A DNA stretch of 11,130 nt from Candidatus Hermodarchaeota archaeon. Its GTDB lineage: Archaea > Asgardarchaeota > Hermodarchaeia > Hermodarchaeales > Hermodarchaeaceae. Where the stretch lies: positions 1-11,130 of the forward strand of contig JAEOSV010000084.1 of NCBI GenBank assembly GCA_016840185.1. The letters run 5' to 3'. A model generated the notes under the pieces. That model made no database searches. It was given only the letters and a program-made list of their open reading frames with translations, and was not told the origin of the DNA. A program made the translations under genes and the position numbers. Of the stretch, positions 1 to 6,119 are shown piece after piece; within the stretch, counting starts at the first letter, position 1, and every line of letters begins with the position of its first letter.

Positions 1-789
1 GAGAACGAGGCTATTTAGGAAAATATGGTAGGGGAAGTGTTGAATGGGAACAACATCCTCTGAGAAGACGATGAAATCTGTTCCGTCTTGGATTTCATTT
101 GCCAGTTCGAGTTGCCCCATGTAGGACGCATCAAAGGCGGTAATATCGATTGGTTCGATGGTATTATTTCCTAAAACGGTTGCAATCTCTTGTGGGAGTA
201 ACCTGTCTCCTCCACTGGTTTCATCAAAACAAACCCCGGTATAACCGGTCCCTTTGTCCCAAAGTATCAACAGATAGTGTTCGGCTTGGGAATAGTTTTG
301 ACAAAATTGGATGAAAGCAAGGAGTGTTGAAGGATCTCCCATGTTCGGTTCAATGGGGAGAGTTGTATTCAGAGGTTCGGAATTTATTGAACTATTAATT
401 GGTGGTGTATCCTTTGTAATATTGAAAGTGTAAGCCCCTGAATCAAACTGGGTGCCATTTGTAAGAAAATCGACGTAGACAATGATATTGACTTGTTGGG
501 TCGATCCAACGATTTCCATTTCGTTAATGTTCGTTAATGCCGTGGTTTGTTGGTCATTGTCCGCAGCCATATAAACTAGTACGGTCCAGTTTCGGGGAGA
601 ATCTCCATTAGCCATAGAAGCTCGTGCAAAAGAGGGTTCCCTATACCAAGGAGAGTTGGTGGGTTGGGTTTCCAAGGATTGTTGACTATTAAGCATTGAC
701 TTGGTTGGCGTTATTCCAATCAGAATGAAGGAGGGAGTGAGGAGTAGCGACAGAATCAAGAGTAATAAAAATCGTCGCGCCCCTTTCAT
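1..789 (-). CDS. Secreted clostripain (peptidase C11) family protein, probably inactive; partial, C-terminus outside window
   Basis: The reading frame is open from ATG 789 to the window edge (263 residues). Residues 4-26 form a signal peptide or membrane anchor: basic KGARR, then a long Leu/Ile stretch. The clostripain fold then shows in order: WTVLVYMAADND (68-79), INEMEIVGS (88-96), VNIIVYVD (100-107), EPNMGDPSTL (147-156), HYLLILWDKGTGY (171-183), DASYMG (220-225) and a SEDVVP-type segment (243-248). In C11 peptidases the catalytic dyad lies in WDHG and DACxMG. Here His is Lys179 (253-255) and Cys is Ser222 (124-126), so the protein is probably proteolytically dead. Seven N-x-S/T sequons (N67, 111, 123, 132, 141, 165, 208) fit an exported archaeal glycoprotein. 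A binding or decoy role is only inference. An AGAGGGT ribosome site (797-803) lies 7 nt before the ATG. Transcribed divergently from glnA. Confidence 0.85.
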   Translation of the reverse strand, partial: MKGARRFLLLLILSLLLTPSFILIGITPTKSMLNSQQSLETQPTNSPWYREPSFARASMANGDSPRNWTVLVYMAADNDQQTTALTNINEMEIVGSTQQVNIIVYVDFLTNGTQFDSGAYTFNITKDTPPINSSINSEPLNTTLPIEPNMGDPSTLLAFIQFCQNYSQAEHYLLILWDKGTGYTGVCFDETSGGDRLLPQEIATVLGNNTIEPIDITAFDASYMGQLELANEIQDGTDFIVFSEDVVPIQHFPYHIFLNSLVL

Positions 790-828
790 GCTACGTACCC
801 TCTTATGCTCCCAGTAGAGCTTTTTCCC

Positions 829-838
829 AATAAACTTA
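829..838 (-). promoter_or_regulatory. Probable TATA box of the clostripain-like gene
   Basis: Read on the minus strand this is TAAGTTTATT, centred about 44 nt upstream of the ATG at 789. A transcript starting about 26 nt downstream (near 807) would carry a short leader containing the AGAGGGT ribosome site. Position and composition fit, but the match to an archaeal box A is moderate. Confidence 0.4.
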
Positions 839-881
839 TCCAAATCTACGCATGATGTTTGATGGAATATGAACCGTATGA

Positions 882-894
882 AGCTTTAAAAGCT
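882..894 (+). promoter_or_regulatory. Palindromic TATA box of glnA (AGCTTTAAAAGCT)
   Basis: This is a perfect inverted repeat, AGCTTT and AAAGCT around a central A, with TTTAAAA as its core. A transcript start about 26 nt downstream (near 914) would give a leader of about 28 nt that contains the GGAGG ribosome site at 929-933. The palindrome and the bases after it (AAGCTGACAT) resemble the tldD/Mut7-C promoter at 7748-7763, so this could be a TATA box alone or one overlapped by an operator. Confidence 0.5.
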
Positions 895-941
895 GACATC
901 CCCGATTCTATCCTTCCTTCTTACGGTTGGAGGCAACCTGC

Positions 942-2270
942 ATGTCTGACGAAACGGTTTCATCTGAAGGTCGAGGTAAACTCCATTTTGTTGAACTACT
1001 CACTGTGGATATCGACGGTGTCACCAAAGGTATGACCGTGCCCATCCGACCTGTCGATTCTATCATCCCTCTCAAAAAGGGCACATCCTCCGTTCCCAGC
1101 AGTGGCATTGATGGCTCATCTGTAAAAGGCTTGGCATCAATCACATCATCAGATCTTCGTCTAATTCCAGATATTTCAACAATTCAAGAATTACCGAATA
1201 GCATTCCTCGTAGAGCAGTTGTCATCGCCGATGTATCTCAACGGGGGACAGACGGAGGGCTTGCTCCTCATCCCCTTGCGCCACGAACGATACTCAAACG
1301 GAACTTAGAGCATCTTGCAGCAAAGGGCTTTCAAGTCCGTGTGAAACTTGAACCCGAATTCTATTTTCTCACTGAGGATGGTGTTCCTCTTGATACTGCT
1401 GGGTATGCAGACATTTTCCCCGATAATCAAGGGATGGACCTCCTTCTCGAGACAGCTCTTGACTTACGGGCAATTGGGATTGAAACAGTCTGGTTACATT
1501 CCGAACACGGACAAAGCCAACAAGAAATTGAAATTGCTTTTACTGAACTGGAGCAAGCAGCAGATAATTTCATGCTATTCAAACTGCTTCTGCGTCGGCG
1601 TGCTGCCCTTTATGATGTGGAGGTCAGTTTCATGCCTAAACCCTTCCCAAGTCAAGCAGGGAGTGGTCTCCATCTTCATCTTCAACTTTGGAAGGGTAAT
1701 AAAAACCTTCTTGGTAATCCTGATGGAACCCTCACCGAGACAGGACAGAATTTCGTAGCTGGGCTATTACATCATGCACCGGCTATCACAGCTCTGGCCA
1801 ATCCAACAGTGAATTCTTTCAAGCGCCTTGTTCCTGGATTTGAAGCACCAGTGTATATCACCTGGGGATATCTCAACCGTTCAGCCCTCATACGGATTCC
1901 CCTCTTTACCAGTGCCGAAAATGCAGCTGTGGAGTTTCGTTCACCGGATCCATTAACAAATCCCTACCTTCTCTTCTCGGTTCTCATGGGGGCAGGAATG
2001 GATGGGATAGAACAGAAATTACAGGCACCAGAACCGGTTACCGAAGACGTCTATCATCTTTCATCCAAACGACTCCACCAACTCAAAATTGCGCAGCTCC
2101 CTGATACTTTGAATGGGGCTCTCCAAGCCCTTCAAAAGAACCCGGTGCTTCGTGACGTGTTGGGTCCTGAATTCACTAACCTCTATTCAAAGATTCGTAG
2201 AGAAGAATGGTACAAATATACTCATGGCACAGTCACAGACTGGGAGTGGGAAGAGTACCTGCATCGCTAA
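942..2270 (+). CDS. glnA: Glutamine synthetase, class I-like
   Basis: Makes glutamine from glutamate, ammonia and ATP in the cytoplasm. The protein has 442 residues, the usual length for non-adenylylated class I enzymes. Visible signatures: the N-terminal beta-grasp with TVDIDGVTKG; IDGSSVKG and SSDLRLIPD; EPEF (metal glutamates E137, E139); E188 and E195 in the HSEHGQSQQEIE segment; GSGLHLH (H244); NSFKRLVPGFEAPVY with R295 and flap E301; NRSALIRIP (R313); VEFRSPDPLTNPYL (E331, R333). All expected metal and substrate residues seem present, so it should be active. The Bacillus-type feedback arginine (R62, in GFVRIEESD) is a serine here (GLASITSSD). I chose ATG 942 rather than the upstream in-frame TTG 927 because GGAGG (929-933) sits 8 nt before it. 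A GS-like gamma-glutamyl-amine ligase cannot be excluded. An SRPBCC gene follows after 46 nt. Confidence 0.93.
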   Translation: MSDETVSSEGRGKLHFVELLTVDIDGVTKGMTVPIRPVDSIIPLKKGTSSVPSSGIDGSSVKGLASITSSDLRLIPDISTIQELPNSIPRRAVVIADVSQRGTDGGLAPHPLAPRTILKRNLEHLAAKGFQVRVKLEPEFYFLTEDGVPLDTAGYADIFPDNQGMDLLLETALDLRAIGIETVWLHSEHGQSQQEIEIAFTELEQAADNFMLFKLLLRRRAALYDVEVSFMPKPFPSQAGSGLHLHLQLWKGNKNLLGNPDGTLTETGQNFVAGLLHHAPAITALANPTVNSFKRLVPGFEAPVYITWGYLNRSALIRIPLFTSAENAAVEFRSPDPLTNPYLLFSVLMGAGMDGIEQKLQAPEPVTEDVYHLSSKRLHQLKIAQLPDTLNGALQALQKNPVLRDVLGPEFTNLYSKIRREEWYKYTHGTVTDWEWEEYLHR

Positions 2271-2316
2271 ATTTTAAGAATCAAGAAGATATGTTAAATA
2301 GTAGGGGAAACCGAAG

Positions 2317-2769
2317 ATGACCGACATCAGCGAAAGTATAGAAATCAAAGCACCCCTCGAACAAGTGTTCAAATACGCCGTAAACCATCGAAACGTCCCC
2401 AAATTCATCGCCTCCGTCACCAGCTATGATCCCACCACCGAAGCCCTTTGGGGCGTAGGCGCGCGTTTTGCAATGGGCGTGAGTGTCAAAGACTTCCGCT
2501 TTACCCAAGAATTAGAAGTTGTTGAAATCCAACTGGGTCGATCACTTCATGTACGGTCACTCTCAGGACAACCCTTTCAGGATGCCAAATGGTTCTTTGA
2601 GCACACAGCAAGTGGAACCCGTGTCACCTATGGCATCTCCTACAATCTTCCCGAAGTGTTTTTGGGTCGTAAACTCGATGAAAAGACACGACAACAACTC
2701 GATGAACAAATACGATTGGATGCTCGTCAAACTCTTAGAAATCTAAAATTGCAGTTCGAAAAGTCGTAG
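2317..2769 (+). CDS. SRPBCC / START-like fold protein (polyketide cyclase-like)
   Basis: A 150-residue protein with the layout of small SRPBCC (Bet v1-like) proteins. It has a first strand and loop, ISESIEIKAPLEQVFKYAVN (4-23), where the family typically has an I-x-ApxexVf pattern. The helical NVPKFIASV segment, alternating strands (FRFTQELEVVEI; TRVTYGISYNL) and a long C-terminal amphipathic helix (about 118-148) follow. Members bind hydrophobic ligands in a central cavity; the ligand cannot be read from sequence. ATG 2317 is the natural start, giving full domain length. A weak GGGG lies at 2304-2307, and an A/T-rich ATGTTAAATA (2291-2300) could allow a short-leader or leaderless transcript. 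The first 60 or so codons are richer in C-ending codons than glnA, which is mild and not proof of transfer. Converges on the zinc-ribbon gene. Confidence 0.82.
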   Translation: MTDISESIEIKAPLEQVFKYAVNHRNVPKFIASVTSYDPTTEALWGVGARFAMGVSVKDFRFTQELEVVEIQLGRSLHVRSLSGQPFQDAKWFFEHTASGTRVTYGISYNLPEVFLGRKLDEKTRQQLDEQIRLDARQTLRNLKLQFEKS

Positions 2770-2846
2770 AGTCTGACACGCTGTAAGTTTTGGTCGCGCC
2801 TAAATGCACTGAGATGAAGCAAGTGCAATAACTTTATCGTTATCAG

Positions 2847-3371
2847 TTAGTCGATTGCAGCGCCACAGATAAAACAGAAATTATCATGTGGTCGGATTTT
2901 CTTACCACAATGAGGGCAAAATGTAGCTTTGGGTCCGGACGACTCCACAGCAGGTTGTGTGGCTGGCTCTCCGATAGGTAGTGATGGTAGCGGAATTTCA
3001 GGAGGCGCTCGACGATGCTGAATCTCAGAGAGCAGTCGGCGGTGAATGACGCTCCACACCGTTCGAGTATTATTTTGTGCACCGTGGACCGGGCAATTAA
3101 GGGTGAAGGTTGTTGCTACTTCGGACGAACTAACATTCGACGCAGGCGGTAGTTCTCTGCCACAAACGGCACATCGATAGAGATGGTCGGCAACGACTCC
3201 AACCCAGAGATCAAGACCAGAGTGATCGAGCGTGATATGATGGCCCACCTTGTGTCGAGGGCAAACTAATAATGCGTTGATTTTATCACCGGGTGCTGGA
3301 TCTAAAGTCATCACAATGAATGGTGTTCCACAGGAGCAGGTAAAGTTGGCTTCGATTGCTGCTTGAACCAT
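2847..3371 (-). CDS. Soluble multi-zinc-ribbon protein, paralogue of the upstream membrane gene
   Basis: 174 residues from ATG 3371. GTG 3380 is an alternative start only 3 nt after the upstream stop; the GAAAGTGA stretch spanning that stop favours 3371. No known family is recognised beyond zinc ribbons. Metal-ligand candidates come in three sets: C12/C14 with CPRH (C37, H44/H45); C67/C70 (CAVCG) with CPVH (C93, H96); and a C-terminal zinc ribbon, FCPHCG...FCFICG (C152, C155, C166, C169), joined by a Pro-rich linker (about 122-150). The order CxCG - CPxx - LxxWxxVxADxxxRCxxCG - CPxH - RTxxVW matches residues 155-249 of the neighbouring 331-residue protein, so the two are tandem paralogues. 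There is no membrane segment. Zinc or nucleic-acid/protein binding is plausible, but the function is unknown. The two genes are almost certainly one operon. Confidence 0.82.
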   Translation of the reverse strand: MVQAAIEANFTCSCGTPFIVMTLDPAPGDKINALLVCPRHKVGHHITLDHSGLDLWVGVVADHLYRCAVCGRELPPASNVSSSEVATTFTLNCPVHGAQNNTRTVWSVIHRRLLSEIQHRRAPPEIPLPSLPIGEPATQPAVESSGPKATFCPHCGKKIRPHDNFCFICGAAID

Positions 3372-3383
3372 ATGTTTCACTTT

Positions 3384-4379
3384 CTATGCTATTGTTGCGC
3401 CGCACCTGAAGCAGTATCTATCCGAGGACTCAACTTTGACGCCACACTGGGTGCAGAATCCTATGGGTCCGGCACGTGTAACTCCGGTAATACTAGCAGA
3501 TATGGGTATGGGTTGTGTCACCGTATCTCGTTGGTGTGTTTGGAAGGTAGGTTGAAATTGGGAAGGAAGGGGTGCACTCTGAAATCCAACATCAATACGC
3601 GGAGTACGCGCGACGTGTGGATAGAGCGGTGTCCAAACCTTTCGAAATGTACGGTTTTGATGGGCATTCGGACAATAGGCTTGTAATTTGGATGCCTCTC
3701 CCGTTTGGCGAACCACAATGAGGGCTACAGTTCGATCGCCACATTTTACACATCGATGGAAACGGTCCGCAAGTACTGGGGCCCACGATTCTAATCGGGA
3801 CAGTGGAAGACGTACAATATCATGGGTTTCATCTAGAGGGCATTTAGTTTCAACTCGCACTAAATGCCCAGATGCGATTGCATTCAAGGCAACCAAGGGA
3901 GCACCACAAAACCGGCATGATACTCTTCGCGCCCAAGTACTGCCAGCAGCCGTTGCCACAGTAACATATGGCCAACCCGTTTGATTACGGGCTCGTTGAA
4001 TTCTCTTCCATGTCGCATCACATTCACTGCCTGCAACGAGAATTACGATCCCTGAAATCATGGCGAGTAGGTTGAAGAATGTGATAAAGCTAACAACGAT
4101 GACAAGGATTCCCGCGGTTTTCAGGTCGGAAGCGGCTCGTTGGGGCATCACGGAAACATATCCTGCTGCTCGAACGGCTATTACGCAGGCTAAGATGCCC
4201 GTGAGGAACGAAAGCAAAAACAAGACCACACCGAAACCGTAGTAGAAGAAAAAGTATGAAACCCATGGAAAACTAAGATACCATGATGAAGTGATTAGAG
4301 ATAAGACTGGAATAATCGTTGCTCCTACACCACCTACTATGGCTAAACCATGGATGGTCTCCAGTTTCGTCACTACCAT
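3384..4379 (-). CDS. Membrane-anchored multi-zinc-ribbon protein
   Basis: 331 residues. The N-terminal third is hydrophobic, with helices at about 10-30, 44-69 and 88-117; the last is long enough to be two, giving 3-4 membrane spans. A Cys/His module follows: C155/C158 (CRFCG), CPLD...H (C180, H186), C210/C213 (RCVKCG), and CPNAH (C236, H240) followed by RTFRKVW. A low-complexity Pro/Gln/Thr linker (about 256-305) leads to a classical C-terminal zinc ribbon (C309, C312, C323, C326: FCTQCG...YCFRCG). The module is shared with the soluble protein encoded just downstream. The zinc part probably faces the cytoplasm, but topology is inferred. ATG 4379 is preceded by GGTGGAGG (4381-4388). I know no named family for the central module and assign no function; a membrane-tethered adaptor or regulator is a guess. 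Confidence 0.8.
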   Translation of the reverse strand: MVVTKLETIHGLAIVGGVGATIIPVLSLITSSWYLSFPWVSYFFFYYGFGVVLFLLSFLTGILACVIAVRAAGYVSVMPQRAASDLKTAGILVIVVSFITFFNLLAMISGIVILVAGSECDATWKRIQRARNQTGWPYVTVATAAGSTWARRVSCRFCGAPLVALNAIASGHLVRVETKCPLDETHDIVRLPLSRLESWAPVLADRFHRCVKCGDRTVALIVVRQTGEASKLQAYCPNAHQNRTFRKVWTPLYPHVARTPRIDVGFQSAPLPSQFQPTFQTHQRDTVTQPIPISASITGVTRAGPIGFCTQCGVKVESSDRYCFRCGATIA

Positions 4380-4432
4380 TCCTCCACCAAGTCAAACTTG
4401 ATAGTATCCTAAGGCGTACTAAGAAAAACGCC

Positions 4433-4440
4433 GATTAAAA
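4433..4440 (-). promoter_or_regulatory. Possible TATA box of the zinc-ribbon operon
   Basis: On the minus strand this reads TTTTAATC, centred about 57 nt before ATG 4379. A start about 26 nt downstream would fall near 4411, leaving a leader of about 30 nt with the GGTGGAGG ribosome site. GGCGT (4413-4417) and ACGCC (4428-4432) form a short inverted repeat around the predicted start. It is weak evidence for a regulator site. Confidence 0.35.
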
Positions 4441-4505
4441 GATTGACCCTATCGGCATAAGGGCTTTGGATGGTTTGACCACACTTTAACCTATAAAACG
4501 ACAAA

Positions 4506-5048
4506 CTACCGTTCACGAAGAAATTCATTTACAGCCCAATATTGACCAACAAGGGGATTGTAGGTGAAAAGTGCCATTTTCTTCAAATCCGGTTCTCCTT
4601 CATCGTTAAGCACTTTCTCATCAATATGGGCAGCAACCACATCACCAATGAACAGGTGGTGACTACCTACTTCGATAATTTTCCAGGTCCGACATTCAAT
4701 ATTCAATGGACATTCACTGATCATCGGTGAAGTAATTAGAGTCGACGGTTTTGGAGTTAAACCTGTGGCAGTGAATTTATCAACATCTCGACCAGATTTT
4801 GTACCGCACAACACAGTGGCCTCAATTTGATCTCGTGAAGGAACATTGATGACAAAATCGCCAATTCGTTTAAGTAAACCGTAACTATGGCGCTTCGGGA
4901 CGACACCTATTCCCATGCGAGGCGGCTTCGAACAGAGATTACCCACCCATGAGAGGGTAATGAGATTAGATTCTTTTTCGTCACCTACAGAGATAATCGC
5001 GGCAGGACAAGGAACCAGAACTGTACCAGGTCTTATTTGTCGTTTCAT
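4506..5048 (-). CDS. Flavin reductase-like, FMN-binding split-barrel protein
   Basis: A 180-residue protein of the flavin reductase-like (DIM6/NTAB) family, which binds FMN and often reduces flavins or other acceptors with NAD(P)H. Family landmarks: the first strand PGTVLVPCPAAIISVG (7-22); SNLITLSWVGNLCSKPPRMGIGV (27-49), the usual N-x-x-T-x-SW and PP-x-x-x-i pattern; RHSYGLLKRIGDFVINVPS (53-71); and HHLFIGDVVAAHID (120-133), the conserved H-x-lfiGeV strand. The tail FTYNPLVGQYWAV also fits. The length is typical. I chose ATG 5048 over the more distant GTG 5078 because GGTG (5055-5058) lies 6 nt upstream and the domain begins at once. The physiological substrate is unknown. Its stop is followed by the zinc-ribbon promoter region, so it is probably separately transcribed. 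Confidence 0.88.
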   Translation of the reverse strand: MKRQIRPGTVLVPCPAAIISVGDEKESNLITLSWVGNLCSKPPRMGIGVVPKRHSYGLLKRIGDFVINVPSRDQIEATVLCGTKSGRDVDKFTATGLTPKPSTLITSPMISECPLNIECRTWKIIEVGSHHLFIGDVVAAHIDEKVLNDEGEPDLKKMALFTYNPLVGQYWAVNEFLRER

Positions 5049-5082
5049 TAAAGACACCGGAAAAGATGTTAGTCGCACTAAC

Positions 5083-5090
5083 CATAAAAT
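5083..5090 (-). promoter_or_regulatory. Probable TATA box of the flavin reductase-like gene
   Basis: On the minus strand this reads ATTTTATG. A transcript start about 25 nt downstream (near 5061) would leave a 13-nt leader holding the GGTG ribosome site before ATG 5048. This supports that start over GTG 5078, which would lie upstream of the transcript. Confidence 0.4.
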
Positions 5091-5372
5091 GCTTTACCTG
5101 CACTCCTGTCCGTTTGGTTATATTCAACTCAGAAATATCAAATATCCACATTTCACCTAATTCTTATGAGGAAACCTTCATTTCTAAGAAAAGGAAAAAG
5201 AAGAAATCTTCAGGATTAAGGCGCTTCATATCAGACTTTAGTAATTTCTTGTCTCGCATCAGTCAACGACAACGGGACACAAAATGCGGTTAAACAAACA
5301 CTTGAAACGGGATTATGAAAAAAACCTAAACCAGTTCATGGTTTGTTACAATTTCATTCAGACAGTAAAGCC
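5091..5372. other. AT-rich intergenic stretch without a supported gene
   Basis: Between the flavin reductase promoter and the SatP promoter I see no gene family, tRNA or repeat array. The notable content is a 21-nt run of only purines on the plus strand (5186-5206). Open frames crossing this stretch give short Lys/Arg/Ser-rich peptides with no domain and no good ribosome site. Confidence 0.5.
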
Positions 5373-5380
5373 TTATATAA
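5373..5380 (+). promoter_or_regulatory. TATA box of the SatP-like transporter gene (TTATATAA)
   Basis: This is a near-ideal archaeal box A. A transcript start about 26 nt downstream falls near 5402-5404, just where a perfect inverted repeat begins. The leader would be about 36 nt, with the GGTGAT ribosome site 4 nt before ATG 5439. Confidence 0.6.
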
Positions 5381-5403
5381 TTCATCACAGGAAACGCCGT
5401 TTT

Positions 5404-5426
5404 GAAACCATATTTGCAATGGTTTC
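5404..5426 (+). promoter_or_regulatory. Perfect 8-bp inverted repeat at the predicted 5' end of the transporter mRNA
   Basis: GAAACCAT (5404-5411) and ATGGTTTC (5419-5426) are perfect complements separated by 7 nt. In RNA they would form a hairpin ending 2 nt before the ribosome site GGTGAT (5429-5434). In DNA they would form a dyad just at the transcription start. Either a repressor operator or a 5'-UTR stem affecting translation or stability fits. Confidence 0.5.
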
Positions 5427-5438
5427 TCGGTGATGTAT

Positions 5439-6062
5439 ATGAGTGATGAACGATTTGCCGATCCCTCTGCGTTCGGCGCGATTGGCTTTGGGTTTGCCCT
5501 GATCCTCCTCTCACTGTACTTTGCGGATATTCTTGATATCAATGGATTAGGCGTTGTTATGGCTACAGCACTCTTTGCAGGTGGGTTTGCTCCATTATTC
5601 GCAGGTTTATGGTCACTAAAGATTGGCAATTCATACGGGGCAACAACTTTCACCCTCGGTTCCGTCTTCTGGTTTTCCTATGTTTTCATTTACTTCCTGC
5701 CCCTCCTCGGTCTCGTTCCTCCTGTTACTGAACCTGCCCTAGCTATGTGGGTTCAAGTTCCTTTCTTCTTCCTCTGGGGCTTCTTCAGTTTCTGGCTGTT
5801 CCTCAGTTCAATGAAATCCAACCGAGTTATGCAGATCTTTTTCTTCCTCTTGGCAATCTTCTTCTGGTTAGTCGCCTTCGGCCACTGGTATGCCTGGGAC
5901 ACCTGGCATAGTTCAGGTACAGCGAATACCATGATTAATGTAATTGCAGGATGGGTAGGAATTGCCTGTGGATTCGTAGGCGTGTATTATGGAATCGCCA
6001 TAGTATTCAATGATGCCTTCAAACGTGACCTAATGCCCTTAGGTGTGATACCTAAGGACTAG
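5439..6062 (+). CDS. satP: Acetate/succinate transporter of the SatP / GPR1-FUN34-YaaH family
   Basis: 207 residues with about six hydrophobic helices, matching the family of monocarboxylate/succinate channels or proton symporters in the cytoplasmic membrane. The protein begins with DPSAFGAIGFGFALILL (8-24), the counterpart of the NPAPLGLFGFG signature. Next comes a gene-typical pattern: FAGLWSLKIGNSYGATTFTLGSVFWFSY, then a VPFFFLWGFFSFWLFLSSMK-type helix, a helix near FFFLLAIFFWLVAFGH, AGWVGIACGFVGVYYG (family AGWxGLxxGxxAxYxA) and a short tail with a LMPLG motif. The signature Asn is Asp8 here. ATG 5439 is chosen over GTG 5430 and ATG 5433 because GGTGAT (5429-5434) is 4 nt upstream. It has its own TATA box and a 5' hairpin. 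Substrate choice between acetate and succinate cannot be told from sequence. Confidence 0.88.
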   Translation: MSDERFADPSAFGAIGFGFALILLSLYFADILDINGLGVVMATALFAGGFAPLFAGLWSLKIGNSYGATTFTLGSVFWFSYVFIYFLPLLGLVPPVTEPALAMWVQVPFFFLWGFFSFWLFLSSMKSNRVMQIFFFLLAIFFWLVAFGHWYAWDTWHSSGTANTMINVIAGWVGIACGFVGVYYGIAIVFNDAFKRDLMPLGVIPKD

Positions 6063-6119
6063 GCGGCATCTTCCACATACCAAACAGTAAAAGGTAACCT
6101 GTCAAGCCAATTGCTTCTC

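Noticed and set aside
1348..1758. 136-codon plus-strand frame inside glnA
   Set aside because: Shadow of the glutamine synthetase frame, with no recognisable domain or ribosome site.
2805..2827. TGCACT ... AGTGCA inverted repeat between convergent genes, as a terminator
   Set aside because: Only six pairs with an 11-nt loop and no T-run behind it. Archaeal terminators are mainly T-tracts, so it may be chance.
3363..3984. Plus-strand frames opposite the membrane zinc-ribbon gene
   Set aside because: They are antisense to a convincing coding frame with conserved Cys/His spacing; their own proteins show no pattern.
5066..5293. 75-codon open frame in the intergenic region, Lys/Arg/Ser rich
   Set aside because: It overlaps the flavin reductase promoter, has no ribosome site or domain, and its composition reflects the purine-rich DNA.
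6060..6062. Amber (TAG) recoding as pyrrolysine linking SatP and the next gene
   Set aside because: About half of the genes in this window end in TAG (SRPBCC, both flavin reductase and membrane zinc-ribbon genes, SatP, 6632, pmbA, dnaJ), which is unlike genomes that decode TAG. About 16 sense codons without a stop is also expected by chance.
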